Of a stretch of DNA of 64,000 bases, positions 26,695 through 63,038 are shown piece after piece; positions within the stretch are counted from its first letter, which is position 1, and each line of letters starts with the position of its first letter. The notes under the pieces are model-generated. The model made no database searches, was not told the DNA's origin, and worked only from the letters and a program-made list of their open reading frames with translations. This DNA is from Solea solea (Eukaryota > Chordata > Actinopteri > Pleuronectiformes > Soleidae), in NCBI RefSeq assembly GCF_958295425.1, contig NC_081143.1, forward strand, positions 17,199,016 through 17,263,015. Direction: 5' to 3'. Position numbers and translations under genes: made by a program.

Positions 26695-27489
26695 CACTGT
26701 CTAGGACGGCGAGCTTTAATGAAGTTGAGAGTGTCTGCTTCACTCTGCTGCGAAAAAAAGTCATGAATAAACATCAGACGGCTAATTAAACTCCGGCTCC
26801 GGCAGCAACTGTACTCTTCGGTAAACAAGCAGCGGCGAGGGGTTCTTGCACTTGCTCAGAGGGATTTGCATGGAGGGGAGGAATGGTATTACCAGGCCTT
26901 CACTTTCTGTTTAGTTCAGCATGGACTCTGGAGAGCCAGAGAGGACCTTGAGGGGAAAGTAAAGGGAAGCAAGGAGCGGAGAAACATTTGACGAAGAGAT
27001 AAAAAGGGCAGGTGAAGAACGCTAAAGAAAAGAAGACGTTAAAAAGGTTGCACTTGTACCTTATTATCAGGAAAAAGTTCCCCCACAGTACTGACTGCAC
27101 CATCAAGACTGTTTTTTTACTTCAATAAAAGTAGTCATTTTGGAATACAAATACACAATACACACATATACATATATATACATATATATGTGTATAACAT
27201 GAAGTGAGTAAAATTGTATTTTAACCCATGATAAAAATGCATCATAATCTAAATAGAAATGGAAATGCTCAAGTAAAGTATAAACAGGTGCTGAACTGCA
27301 GTACTTGGTGAAATGTATTTGGTAACTTTCCACCACTGGAAAATTTGAACTGCTATAAAAAAGTGGAAGCTGCTAAATTCTCCAGTTGAAGATTGTTTTT
27401 GATGACTGGAACAAAAGTCTGCTGTAAGCGTTGCTTTCATTTCAAACACATTTATAACATATTGCACTCCTGTGTTGACTCCTCCACAG

Positions 27490-52109
<24,620 letters not shown>

Positions 52110-53882
52110 ACGGAGAAACGGTGGAGGATGTCAGGGTTCGAGGAGAAATTCAAGAGGAAATCTGAGCAGGTGATTTGAATAAAAGAGAGAGAGAGAACAG
52201 GAGGGACGGACAGAGACCACAGACAGAGAAGAGACTGTTTATGTTGCTGCTTTTTTGTGTAGAAGCATGAAGAGAATTATTTAGGATGATTAGTGAACAT
52301 TTTGTTGAAGGAGCTCACCTTGCAGATTTGGTTTTATGGTTTATTTTACTTTGAGATTCCTCTCTCTTGTGGATTTGCCGAATTTGCACCTATTACCAGT
52401 ATATAAAGTTATTTGTGTTGTTTTCTTTATCGCAGTATGAAATCAGTATATTTTATTGTTTTTTTAATTTTATGGATGTTTTCTGCAGGTGCAAAAAAAA
52501 AATGACACATCCCCCCCCATACTTAATAACCACTGCAAGTTTGCCTCTGCATGGTTTTCTTACTGTATTCTTCACTAAGAAGTGAGCTTGTTTCATCAAA
52601 CGTCTTCGCTGAGACAAATGAGGCAGAAATCTTTCTCATAAATGTGCCATAAAAGACCAACTTTAGCCCTAAATTTGAATTCCCCTTTTGTCAAATTCAG
52701 GAGGAGCTGCAACTTAAGAAAAAAATGGTCATATTTTTACACTTTAGCTGTTTTAGTAATTGGCACATGGATAAAATGCAGTCCTGACTAATCTTTAGTG
52801 TTTGTCCAGTCTTCCCCAGATTTTACATTTTGGTGGTTCGGTATTTGTACAAACTCCATTTATGTGACTGTAGCATTCAGTGCCACAGATGTTACTCATG
52901 TTGAAATGTTTAAAATCACTGATTACACCTCCAGCGCAGACAGTAACTGTGATATTTTATTTGTATTATTTCAGAATTATATTTAAACAAACCAACAAAC
53001 AAACAAAAAAAAGGACATCAGGCCATTGACTGCTATAAAAATAAGGTTCAAAGGTTGATATCATAGTACAGTAACAATATGATATAATAGTAATGTCATT
53101 ATTTTCTCTTCGGGGAAATAATAATAATAATGTGGTGCTACCATTTTATTTCTATATTAATCACTAAGTAATAGCTTGGTATTAACAATGGAAAACGTTG
53201 ACATAAGGGAGGATGCATTTCAACTTCACAATAAGGTCATTATTTTGATTCTGATAATACATTGATAATAGCCTATAGTTATTAACATTAAAATGGTGTT
53301 ACCATAGCATTTTCCTCCCTGTTACAAATGAGATAAAGATAAAAGATAAAACTCCCCCCATAAAATCATCAGCTGCTCTTAAAAAATCTATTGAAATAAA
53401 TTAGCAACTTTTTGTTGTTGTTGTTGTTGTTTTTTAGAGTATATATCAGTCTTGCCTGACTGCAGGCAAACATTGTTTGGGTAAAAATTGGGAAAAGAAA
53501 TGCAAGTCTATGTCTCATTTTCTCTGTAGTCTGTATACTGTGTGGCAAAATAGTACTTTTAAAGACAAAGGAAGACAAATGTCCTTTTAAGGGATTTAAA
53601 AGTCATACTAAAAATAAAAACAACATGCATCTAAACCTAATCATTGCTGATTGTAGAAGGCAATGGAAGTGCAGAAGGTAAACTCAACCCCTCCAGATTT
53701 CAGACACATTTTATCCGGAGTAACCTTTTTTTTTGTTTTTGTTTTCCACACATTCTTTCGCAAACACAACGTATGACTGCAGATTCACAAACAGATCACT
53801 GTGCAACCACTCCGAAGCTGCAGTCTCCCATTGACCTGTCACGTCAATTCTCTGCACTTCTACACTGCACGGGGGAGAAACT

Positions 53883-53942
53883 GGGGGGGTGGAGGGTGGG
53901 GTGGTGTGGGGTTGGTGGGGGGAGACGGGGGGGGGGGGGGGG
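53883..53942 (+). repeat. ntn1: G-rich tract with quadruplex potential in the ntn1 3' UTR
   Basis: More than five runs of three or more G lie on the sense strand within 60 bp, ending in 16 consecutive G. This pattern satisfies the usual G-quadruplex rule in both DNA and RNA. Confidence 0.85.
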
Positions 53943-54069
53943 TTTGCAATCACTTGATGCTGCTCAATTCAAAACACATTGCTCATTTATTTGTACGCAG
54001 TCCCGTTTGGATTTCACTGAGGAATGTGTGGTAGAAACACTGCTCAGGTTTGTAAAAAAAAAGAAAAAA

Positions 54070-54072
54070 GGA

Positions 54073-54103
<31 letters not shown>
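54070..54103. repeat. (GAAA)n microsatellite
   Basis: About eight GAAA units, purine-only on the ntn1 sense strand. Confidence 0.95.
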
Positions 54104-54357
54104 CCCACGGTGTCTCTGATGTATCATAAACTAGGCTTTCTTTTCAGTCCATCCCAAAACACTCTGAGCAACACTTTTGATGTTACTGGTGTTTGTTGTT
54201 TAACAAAAATCCCATTTATGGCACCGTTTAAAATGTTCCACAGCACAACAAAATCATTTCAAGACACCTGGTTTTAATCAAATGGATTTTCATGATCATA
54301 TTTGATTCCTCTATTTCAGAAACCTCCTTGTTTTTGTGGGGATTTTTTTTTGTCTTA

Positions 54358-54388
54358 ATTATTATTATTATTATTATTATTATTATTT
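54358..54388. repeat. (ATT)n microsatellite
   Basis: About 10 ATT units. Confidence 0.95.
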
Positions 54389-55060
54389 TGAGCGGACTAA
54401 AATGCCTCCTAAATAAGGACGAATGAGAAAACGCTTTTTTAAAAACTCAGAGAGATCAAAATGACCTGTGCTACACTGAAAGATGCGAGGTACACATGAT
54501 TCAGACAACGTTGCAAAAAAAAAAGAAAAAGAAAACATCAGTATTCACGTGTCTGGTTTGTTGTTCTTTTTTTTGTACTGTACAATCAATCAAATGATTG
54601 TGTTTTCAGTCCAACATGGTGGTATAATATATGCTGGCGGCTGTTCCAATGGCGATGATGACAACACACACGTGTTCAGTAGACTAAACATGTAACCTGC
54701 CTTTTGTCATTAATCCCTACAACATAACATTACATGGGAATTCTTTCTCAGTTTGGCACAATGTAACCTGCAATCACACCTCTATAGTCTCTGAAGCCTC
54801 ATGCTGTACATTATATTTTTTTCATCCAACTCCTGAGCAATGGTTTGACAAGCTTCCTGATGAAACGCTACACACACACACACACACGTCAAAGCATTGC
54901 TTTGTGTTCATACTATGAATTGTAAATGTTGTTTAGTTGTCACCATTGCAAAGATTTGTTTTGCAATCTTGTTTTTCAATGCGTACTAATATATTATGGT
55001 TATTATATATGAATATATTTAATGACACAAGACATTGTGGATTTTATTGTCTTTATCAAC

Positions 55061-55081
55061 TTTTTTTTTTTTTTTTTTTTT
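55061..55081. repeat. poly-T run
   Basis: About 20 T shortly before the distal ntn1 poly(A) signal. Confidence 0.9.
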
Positions 55082-55171
55082 ACTTGTGGTTCTTTAGATC
55101 ATTGCCATTAAAGAAGGAAATAACTACTGAACACACCAACCTGGTAGAACTTAATTAAGATTTTCAGCTGA

Positions 55172-55177
55172 AATAAA
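55172..55177 (+). terminator. ntn1: polyadenylation signal for ntn1 (distal)
   Basis: Canonical AATAAA is followed about 20-60 bp downstream by a GT-rich stretch (TTGTTGTTTCCG, then TGTGTGTTCTGTG), the usual downstream element. Cleavage is expected near 55190-55200. It is the best signal between the ntn1 stop codon and the facing stx8 3' end. Confidence 0.6.
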
Positions 55178-55195
55178 CCTGTTACGTTGAAAAAG

Positions 55196-55414
55196 CTGTT
55201 GTTGTTTCCGATGATTGTGTGTTCTGTGTTTTAACAGTGTAGCTGCGCGCTGGACAAAACAATGCGGCGCAGATTTCATAACGGAAATATTGAAGCATTA
55301 ATACAATGATGAAGCTCTGGCAAAGGTTCACCCCAGCTCAATATCGTGTTACAAAACATTGCAATCCTCCAGAGTGAGTCCTGGGCATGCACGCAGACAG
55401 ACGGGAGTCCAGGG
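55196..55414. other. intergenic gap between convergent ntn1 and stx8
   Basis: About 220 bp lie between the two predicted cleavage regions. No repeat or coding frame stands out. The left part holds the GT-rich downstream element of the ntn1 poly(A) site and the right part holds that of stx8. Confidence 0.4.
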
Positions 55415-56120
55415 ACTTTAAACTGGAAATGTCATTTATTAGAAATTACAAGCTGAATTGATTTACAAGAAAGGAAAACAGCCGTGTTAGTAACAGAACT
55501 GAGCTGTTAGTTTTGGCTCAGAGCGACTCTATAAACAGAGTAAAATCCCAAGACAAATGATAACATTACACAGTTACAGTAATGCATGGGTAGATATAAG
55601 TAAGTGTGGATACTGCACAGCTTATGGAATAACTGTACTCTGTACGCCCAGACCCAGACAGACTCATGGAAGAAATGCTCCCGATACCTGTGTGAGGTCT
55701 AAATGTTGGATCTATATTCACCATAGACCAGGCTAAAAATATTTCTTAAAAAAAAAAAAAGCTCACAGCTTTCTAAATAAATATTTTACTGTTTGATGAA
55801 TTGCCAACTTAATGAGCCACACATTTACTATGAATGAGGAACAATTTACACCCAATGGCATTATACAATATATTACAGGGTTAACCTGCAACCAAGCAAC
55901 TGTAAAGAAAAGAACGACAGTGTTACAGTGATGCACTTCATTTCACATATGAGGAGTGAATGTAGGAAAATAAAATCTGATGACAGACGGTGTTCAAATG
56001 GGTATTTGTGTTTGTGTAAACACACTGTACTGTACACGTGTTTTAATATGAGATTCTGCACAGAACTGTCACTGGAGCGCTCGTCCAGTGCAGGTCCAGG
56101 ATCACTGGTGTCCTTGTCAC
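55415..56120 (-). other. stx8: probable stx8 3' UTR
   Basis: About 0.7 kb separates the stx8 stop codon from a minus-strand AATAAA. The region is AT-rich, has no coding homology and includes a minus-strand poly-T (55748-55760). The extent is inferred from the signal only. Confidence 0.5.
55435..55440 (-). terminator. stx8: polyadenylation signal for stx8
   Basis: TTTATT on the plus strand is AATAAA on the minus strand. It is followed on that strand by TGACATTTCC and then a TCTGTCTGCGTG stretch that could serve as the downstream element. Cleavage is expected near 55410-55425. Confidence 0.5.
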
Positions 56121-56185
56121 CTACATGGGCCACGCAGCAATCACGATGATGGCTATTAGGAGCAGCACGATCACCACCAGCATCC
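56121..56185 (-). CDS. stx8: stx8 last coding exon: transmembrane anchor and stop
   Basis: Read from 56185 down to 56121, the exon completes a Gly codon. It then encodes MLVVIVLLLIAIIVIAAWPM and a TAG stop at 56123-56121. This is a single 17-18 residue hydrophobic tail anchor, matching the syntaxin 8 C-terminus. The human tail ends VWPTN, so this protein ends WPM, one residue shorter. The minus-strand acceptor is CCTCTTTCAG, preceded at 14 bp by a run of 17 T. Confidence 0.93.
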
Positions 56186-59100
56186 CTGAAAGAGGAATTA
56201 AAAAAAAAAAAAAAAAGATTAGATGATAAAAAGTGAACACAGTTTGCAAAGATGATATATGAAAAGAAATGTATGAGGTCATAAAAGGATCATGATATCT
56301 CATCAAAGATTAAGGAAACATAATAATAATCACTACTAACGGTGCGGCAAGCATATTCATAAAATGCACTTTCATTAAAGTCTGTTTATGTTTTGGTCTC
56401 TTGCATCATCCAAATTACGCAGCTTGTATTACTTTAGCACACGTGGCACCAGAGCAAGTGGCTGCTATGTGTCTAAATGTTACCAAACCTAGTGCTGGGC
56501 GGTATATAGCTTATTATAGCAGATTTAGCTCATAAAATCTCAGATTTTCTTCTTAAAAACAAAAAGAAATTTTACTTTTATTTTCCCTTCTGGGATTTAA
56601 ACAAAATCATCTCAAATCATCTCAAGTGTAAGTATGAACAAGTATATAAACAACTAGGACCTGGCATTGTAAACAACAGAAAGAAATAATAACTTTTCAG
56701 CCACTTGGTAGCACATACCTGGGGTCAAAGGTTTTTTTTCAGCATGTGGATAAACCACGACTTTTCAGCTGTATAAAGGGACGCCACATCTTAAGCAATA
56801 AGCAACGCAACTGCATCAGGTATAGCCTTCCAACTTCCACCGGGTTCCTTTCTCGTCGTACGGGACACAATGTGAAAATGACTACACTACTGAAGACGGC
56901 TGTTTATGGGCTATGGTCCTTTAGCTCGTGCAGCGAACAACAAATTCAAATGAATCGACAAATGTATGCAAGATTTATCACCCAGCCGTAACCAAACCGA
57001 AAAAAAGCCCCACGGCCACCCTAAACAGACTTTCCCACAGAAACTCTTCAAAATCTTGAGGAAAGTCTCCCAAGAAGTAAGAAAGCTGTTTTAACTGCAA
57101 AAGATGGACCAACTCCATATTAAAGTTCTGTATGTGTATTTGAATATGTCATGTGTCATGTGTAAAGGTGTAATGGTCAGGTGTCCTCGTAGTGTATCAC
57201 CTTTAAAGCTTCATGAGGTAAATGAACACATGAAAACAACAGGTAACTGTCAGTAAATGAAAGGTTAAGGCTATTCATATTCTGGAGTTTTCTTCAGCTC
57301 ATCGAATCCCATGAAAATTCCAGAACTCTTAATGAACTGACATGAATTAAAACTGACTGAAGTCAATTTTGGTTCTGTTTATGAAAGACAGAAAAATATG
57401 TCACAGTTTGTCACATTTTAACATTTGTCTTATTTTGACTACTTTGCTATATTAATTTGTTATTAAACCCTTGCATCGCTTTCCCGGGGTTAATGTTGAA
57501 AATGTCAAGCAGCTGAAGAACTCCAAACCTGATCTGAGACAGACTCCAAGAGAAGGAGGGGAATGCAGGCAGCAGGCACAGGGGAATACACACAAGAGGT
57601 AAGAAACCTACATACCTCACTACCAATTTACAACGTCCTTGATCTGACACAAGTCTCAAGTACTTATGCCCCTTGCCGCATATCACCATTCCTCTCTTGA
57701 TGACTTAATGCAATTTACATGCATTCAACAGCCACAAAAGCTTTATTGCCACAGACTGCACACTGTGATAGGCATATGTTTCTGATTGTGCCTTGAGAGG
57801 ATAATCATTGTTTTTCACTGATAGTATGGAAGCAAGGGGAAAAATGTGCAAAAGCTCACTCACACTTCATCAAAGTGCTTTACCCTCAGGACCTGAAAAT
57901 ATTAGAGTTTTTTTTATTGTCGTCACCACCCAGGGAAAAAAAACAAAAAAAAAACTGTTGTAAAATCTACTACAGGTGGAATTGTCATCCTTTGTGTAGA
58001 TTATCTAAACGACAGGCTTTTGTTTGTTTATGGAAGACATTTTTACATGCAACGGTTAAAAAAAAAGAAAAAAAAAGGGTGTAAATAATAAAATGAATGT
58101 TGGCTGAAATCCATATTTTTGCTTGACTTTAAGCACCGTGGCAAATGCACACTGGTTCACTTTTATACAGTCACACTTCCATACAACGGAGGCATTGTTA
58201 ACGATATAAGCACCTGCACTTTTCAGACTCGCGTGGGCCAAAATGTCTGTTGTGGGAAAGACAAATTCCCTGGATGCTTTTAACTTTTAGCCAATTGCAG
58301 ACATACAGTATATCTGACTGGACAAAGGATGAACTGCATTTTTAAATGAGTCCCGAATAAAAAAACACTTCTAAAGCTAGTATGATAAACCATTGGGCCG
58401 CACAGGAAGTCAATAAATTGTATGTTGAAGGTAATTTAGACACAGTGTCTTGTCAGCAGTATCTGCCTCAAATATCGATGGAAACTCAAACTGAGAAATC
58501 TTTGGTACATCCCATTAGAAATGTAATCAAATCTCGTTTATTACATGACATAAACGTATTTGATAAAATGAAACATCTTCTTTAGGAGATACAAGAGAGA
58601 AGTGATGGTAGGTGGTTTGCATTTCAATGTGCCTTTAACATGTCTTGGTCTCTCCCCATTTGTAGTGTGTATTAAAAAAAGGTCAATACCACAAACCATA
58701 ACACACATAAGATATGGAAATCTTTCGATTTCCTACAGCCTTTCCCCACTACAGTGGCCCAGGAGTGAAGAATTCAAACAACTGCAACTCCGACTGCTCT
58801 GAGCTCTGTCACCGACTCAATGTATCCCATGTTATTTAGCATGCGGCTGGTATTTTCCCTGGCCTTTCACTTCAGGTTTACATTTCTCTCATTCTTTGGC
58901 TCTCTTCTCCTGCGTTCGCCTCCGCATCCTAATTAGTTGTCTTTCCCACAGGGAGAGAGACGGGGCGAGATGGAAGCCATGCTGCACTAATTGCTTGTGG
59001 TGGTACTGGTGGTCTGATGAAATGTTAGGCTGATACTGCATTCTTCGCCAGGATTCGGGATATGGCTGTTTTTGGGGTCCAGATGTCTTAGCACCTCTCG

Positions 59101-61748
59101 GCTCTTCAGGCCACTCTTATTTTTAAGGTATTATGGTCTGACTTTCTTTGCACGAGACCTCATCCACATTAGTCCAGTTTTGTTTGAAAATGCATAAATC
59201 TACTTGAGTCCCAAATACAGAGACGTTTCGCTTTCACCTCGTCATCAGCCTTGTGGCTAAAAGCCTCGTTCCTACTTTTCACCACTGTTTAAATAAAAAA
59301 TAAGAAAAAATCCAAATTGCAAAGGCAGCAACTTGAGCACTTTTTTGATTGTTCGTTCTAATGTGCCAATTCAAATCTAATCCATACAACCATCTAAAAG
59401 TTCCTCGCATTAAAGTAGCATAAAAGATGAGTTTATATTGTGTCCGTGTCATGTGGCAACACATAACATCTGTAAATGTCTAACTGAAGCTAGACTTTAA
59501 AAAACTGAACACCACAAATTAAACAGTTGCGATATATGTCAGAGAATTCACAATTAGATATTTGACCCAAGTTAGTATGGAAACAAACTATCTGAAATGC
59601 CTCACCTCTTGGTAACACGTGGAAATGTGCTGGCTTTTTTTAAAAACAAACACACATTGCAGGTTGTTATCTTTTTTTCCCCAACAAGCATCTGTCAGCA
59701 ACTACGACAACAATGCTTTTAGAGGCTAAACTGCATAAAGTCTGCATTTATTACTTATGTCAAGTAAGAGCCACTGGTGAAGACACACAAGACCCGCTCT
59801 GACACTCACACTCCTGTTCTCTTAGGACCGTCCCCGTCTGCCTCAGTAACTAAACAAGCTACTCCTGACCCTCAGGAGGCCTCCAGAGACTAATGACAAG
59901 AATGGCGTTTGCTACCCAAATAAATGAAGGTTGGGCTGTGACACTGGTGCTGAGGGGGATAGCTGGTGTCTGCTGACAGACTGACCACCCAGGAGCTTTG
60001 GAAGTTCATCCCCATCATAGCAATTTTCAGACACATCAGTAAGACAAATCACAGAGAAAATGAATAATTGGCGAGAACCCCAGATAAACAGAGACAACCC
60101 CCTGAATGCCTCGCACCACTTCCACCATGCCCCCTGCTTATGGTTCAAAGACCATTTCTGGGACACAAAAGGCACCGGCAACCGTCTGACAGACGGGGGC
60201 AAAACTGCTAATGAGGTTAGTATGAAGATTATCATTTTCTCAGACAAAAAAATGTTTAATGTGTTTGAAAGCTATTTAAGGGTCAAACCAGTTGTCTATA
60301 CTAGTACAACTCTTTAAGGTTTTTAATTACTGCTTATCCAACAACATCACCAGAGTCAGAAGGATTCATCCTATGACTAAAAACTACGTTTATTTGAACG
60401 TACAACTCACGAAGAGACATCTAGGAAGTTGGAAAAATCATTTGCAGAAGGATTTGTTATTTTAAGCAAGGTTATTGAAAACCACTGGGAAAAAAAATAG
60501 TTTGGGCTCCAACTTCATATCATGTCAAAAAAAAAAAAAAAAACAAGGAATGAAAGAACTCATTAAAAGTTAGACCATCCTTCTGAACAAAGTTTGTATT
60601 TCCTTGACAACTCACAAATTGCATTTGGAGACTCGGTGTACTCATTTGCTGTATATTCTCTTCTCCCAATTATCAAACGCTTCCCTTCAGCCACAGTTTC
60701 TTTAGATGCCTCCTCTAGTCCAAACAGTTCGAACCTTCTTGAGAAGCGAGCCACCTGCGGGATTCATGCGGCTGCAAAACAGGCCCTCTCCAAATTGAGG
60801 ATTAGCTCTGATAAGAAGAGTTGTATGAGCTCTGGTGCCTGATTCAATTCACACTGCTCTTCAAGAGGCCCTTTGGTGCTATATAGACTAATCTGCCACA
60901 CTAATCCAACCAAACTATTTCCCAACATTCAAATGCTTATTAGTGATCTCCAGTGCAGCATATATAACACTGTGTTGCCCATAATTCAAGATGACTGATG
61001 ATTAATACAGATAAACTTAGCCTCTACTCTAGGTCATTAATTCCTTCTTCCATTAAGATGCTGAATGCAGAGTAGCCAAGAATCAATACATTAGACACAT
61101 TGGGATGCAACTGGCTTTGAACGCCCACACATACTGTGTGCACTTTTGCTTTATTTACTCTCAAAGTCATTTTTATTTTTATACATATTTATTCATAAAC
61201 TTGATTTTAATGCATTCAGGCTTGCCTGTGTGTATAGTAGATTTCCATAAACCATACCATACTGTTTCCTCTGATTCAAAACCTGTCTTGTGCATGTATC
61301 CAAATTTCTGAAACTGTTTCCAGGTTTTAACACAAATTTGGTCAGTGATAAATAAAAGCCTCCCTCACAATATGCCACCTACCAATAGTTATGCTAAGTA
61401 TGCTCTCAGCTCGCAAAGTCAGACGTTCCAAACTTTACAAGGACTCGACTAAGACATAACATCAAATGCTGGCTTTGGATGAGACATGGTTTCAAAATAA
61501 ATAAAACCTTAAAGCTTAGGAATTACAAACACACTGCCATGGAGAGCGAGAGGAAAAGCCCCCCCAAACCATTCATGGCATGTTGTATTTTCAATTCTTT
61601 CTCTCCTTGACACAAAGACGAGTGTCAAACAACCGAGTAGACGAACGGGGAGATGACAGAGAGGAATGGAAAAAAAGAGAAAGAGCATTGAGGTGAGAGT
61701 GAAGAAGACCATGGGGGAATTTTCCATCGTGTGTCTAAGAGAAGGTCT

Positions 61749-61792
<44 letters not shown>

Positions 61793-63038
61793 TAGCCCCA
61801 TGCATGCACATATACATACTTTGCAAACGTCAGTTGATCTAATTTAGATGGACAACTATGAACTCCAAAATATTGTGCATTATGCACAGGACACATGCAA
61901 TGCTTAAGGTATCACATGACCGCTTGCTAAAAGATACACATGCTCCATGAATATTCTTCAGCCAGGAACTGGAATGAGGAAGGAGGGAAGTGTGGTGGCA
62001 AAAGAAGTTAAACAGAAAGAATGCACGAGAAGGAGTCCTGATTTTAACACAATATAAGCTCTGGGATCTTCAAACAAACTCACGCTTGGGCACCATAGGG
62101 ACACAACCAACAGAATGAAGTATTCTGGGGGCTGACCTCCCTACTGTCTGCTCTGCTTCTCTCCACAACTGGCTGTTTCATGCGTCTCCAAGCAAAACAA
62201 TACAGGCTTTGCCAAAGCAATTCTGTCTGGCAATTCTGTGGGCAAACTGAGACTGGCTCGCACTAACACATTTCATAGGTCGGCTATATCCATCTGCCTC
62301 TAATGGCAGCCATTTTCCCTGTGAAAAGCAATAAACACTGACAGAAAAGAGAAGCTGAGACTTTGTGCAAATGAAAAAACAAATGTTAAACAAACTGAAA
62401 CAGATCTGTAGTAATGGTGAGAGCAGGCCAGTCTTTCAAAGAATAAAAACTCAATTCAACTTGACAAAATCTAGTAACAAAGGTTGATGACTGAGGGCCT
62501 GATTTGCAACCCTCTGTTCGACATCTGAAGACTCCTCAAAGAATTAGTATGAGAGACCCCCTTGCAATGCCCAGTGCGCTATGTTAGCAGGCGTGACAGA
62601 CAGTCACAGCCAGTCCAACCGCCATTCACCACCTACACACTCTGTGACTCTGTGCCAAGAGGGCTCGTCCACATCACCAGTCGATGAAGAAAGTCGAGGT
62701 ACAAATAGCGTCAACATTGCTCAATTCTGAATGGAAAATAAGATGACTTTGTACTAATCTGACCCCAAATTACATTCTCTAAATCTATGGCTATAAATAA
62801 TCTAAATGCTATGGTACATTAACTGCCCTCTGACCTGCAGATATTTATTCATATCAATAAAATTAAAGGGCAAAGGTCAGGGCAGATTTAAGTTCATCTG
62901 ACTGTTCCATAGTAAAGGAAAACAAGAAAGACTCACCACAGGAGGCTGACTTTGTCTCCACCAGCTTCACTCTTCGGGTCTCATTACGAATCCTGTCGTC
63001 AGTTTTGTCCACGAGATGCGCAAGGTCGTCGATGATTT
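56121..63038 (-). CDS. stx8: syntaxin-8, C-terminal two exons (5' incomplete)
   Basis: Syntaxin 8 is a tail-anchored Qc-SNARE of early/late endosomes that pairs with syntaxin 7, Vti1b and VAMP8 in homotypic late-endosome fusion. Two minus-strand coding exons, 63038-62937 and 56185-56121, encode the last 55 residues: the C-terminal half of the SNARE helix (IIDDLAHLVDKTDDRIRNET), the juxtamembrane RRVKLVETKSASCG and a single membrane anchor ending AAWPM. From memory, human STX8 (236 aa) has IIDDLANLV, NETRRV or a close variant, KSASCGM and a hydrophobic anchor ending in VWPTN. Splice sites are consensus and the junction is phase 1, rebuilding the Gly codon. Remaining exons lie beyond 64000. STX8 is the downstream, oppositely oriented neighbour of NTN1 in human, which supports the call. 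Confidence 0.93.
56200..56216. repeat. stx8: poly-A run (poly-T on the stx8 strand)
   Basis: 17 A on the plus strand. On the stx8 strand it is the polypyrimidine tract in front of the last coding exon. Confidence 0.9.
56486..56570. repeat. possible interspersed repeat edge
   Basis: 'AGTGCTGGGCGGTATATAGC' resembles the first words of a common fish repeat (GTGCTGGGCGATA). The rest is too decayed to assign. Confidence 0.3.
60525..60543. repeat. poly-A run
   Basis: About 19 A. Confidence 0.85.
61749..61789. repeat. (CA)n microsatellite
   Basis: About 20 uninterrupted CA units in the stx8 intron. Confidence 0.95.
62937..63038 (-). CDS. stx8: stx8 penultimate exon: C-terminal half of the SNARE motif
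   Basis: The 102 bp exon is read from 63038 down to 62937. It encodes (E)IIDDLAHLVDKTDDRIRN, then ETRRVKLVETKSASC and one base of a Gly codon. The hydrophobic heptad pattern (I, L, L/V, I, V) is that of a SNARE coiled coil, with the basic juxtamembrane segment after it. On the minus strand the acceptor is TTTGCTTCTCAG and the donor TGTG|GTGAGT. The exon starts after one base of a split codon, which is Glu if the upstream exon supplies G. Downstream on the same strand a 6.75 kb intron separates it from the last exon. Confidence 0.92.

Larger units (their letters stand above)
1..27489 (+). other. ntn1: ntn1 intron upstream of EGF repeat 2 (5' end outside window)
   Basis: No exon of netrin or any other recognisable gene was found. 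Open frames here are short or driven by low-complexity sequence. The intron holds many CA/GT, TA and GGA microsatellites, a teleost interspersed repeat with a telomere-like core (9232-9442), homopolymer runs near 11786-11807 and 12163-12184, and repeat-poor blocks that may be regulatory (18655-18780, 20440-20600, 24480-24700, 26730-26880). The equivalent human intron is also very long. Confidence 0.8.
52110..55195 (+). other. ntn1: probable ntn1 3' UTR
   Basis: About 3.1 kb from the ntn1 stop codon to a strong polyadenylation site has no credible coding frame. Composition is AT-rich with many short T and A runs. It contains several internal AATAAA hexamers (52178-52183 only 70 bp after the stop, others near 53395 and 53612), a G-rich tract at 53883-53942, a (GAAA)n tract at 54070-54103, an (ATT)n tract at 54358-54388 and a poly-T at 55061-55081. 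The extent is inferred from the distal signal; no transcript data were available. Shorter isoforms using internal signals are possible. Confidence 0.6.
56186..62936 (-). other. stx8: stx8 last intron
   Basis: The 6.75 kb intron contains no recognisable exon. It holds a CA tract (61749-61789), a poly-A near 60525-60543, a 'GTGCTGGGCGGTATA' fish repeat edge near 56490 and poly-A/T runs. Composition is AT-rich and otherwise unremarkable. Confidence 0.8.

Noticed and set aside
53644..54129. 161-codon open frame after ntn1
   Set aside because: It lies in the 3' UTR and includes Gly runs from poly-G and Lys/Glu runs from (GAAA)n.
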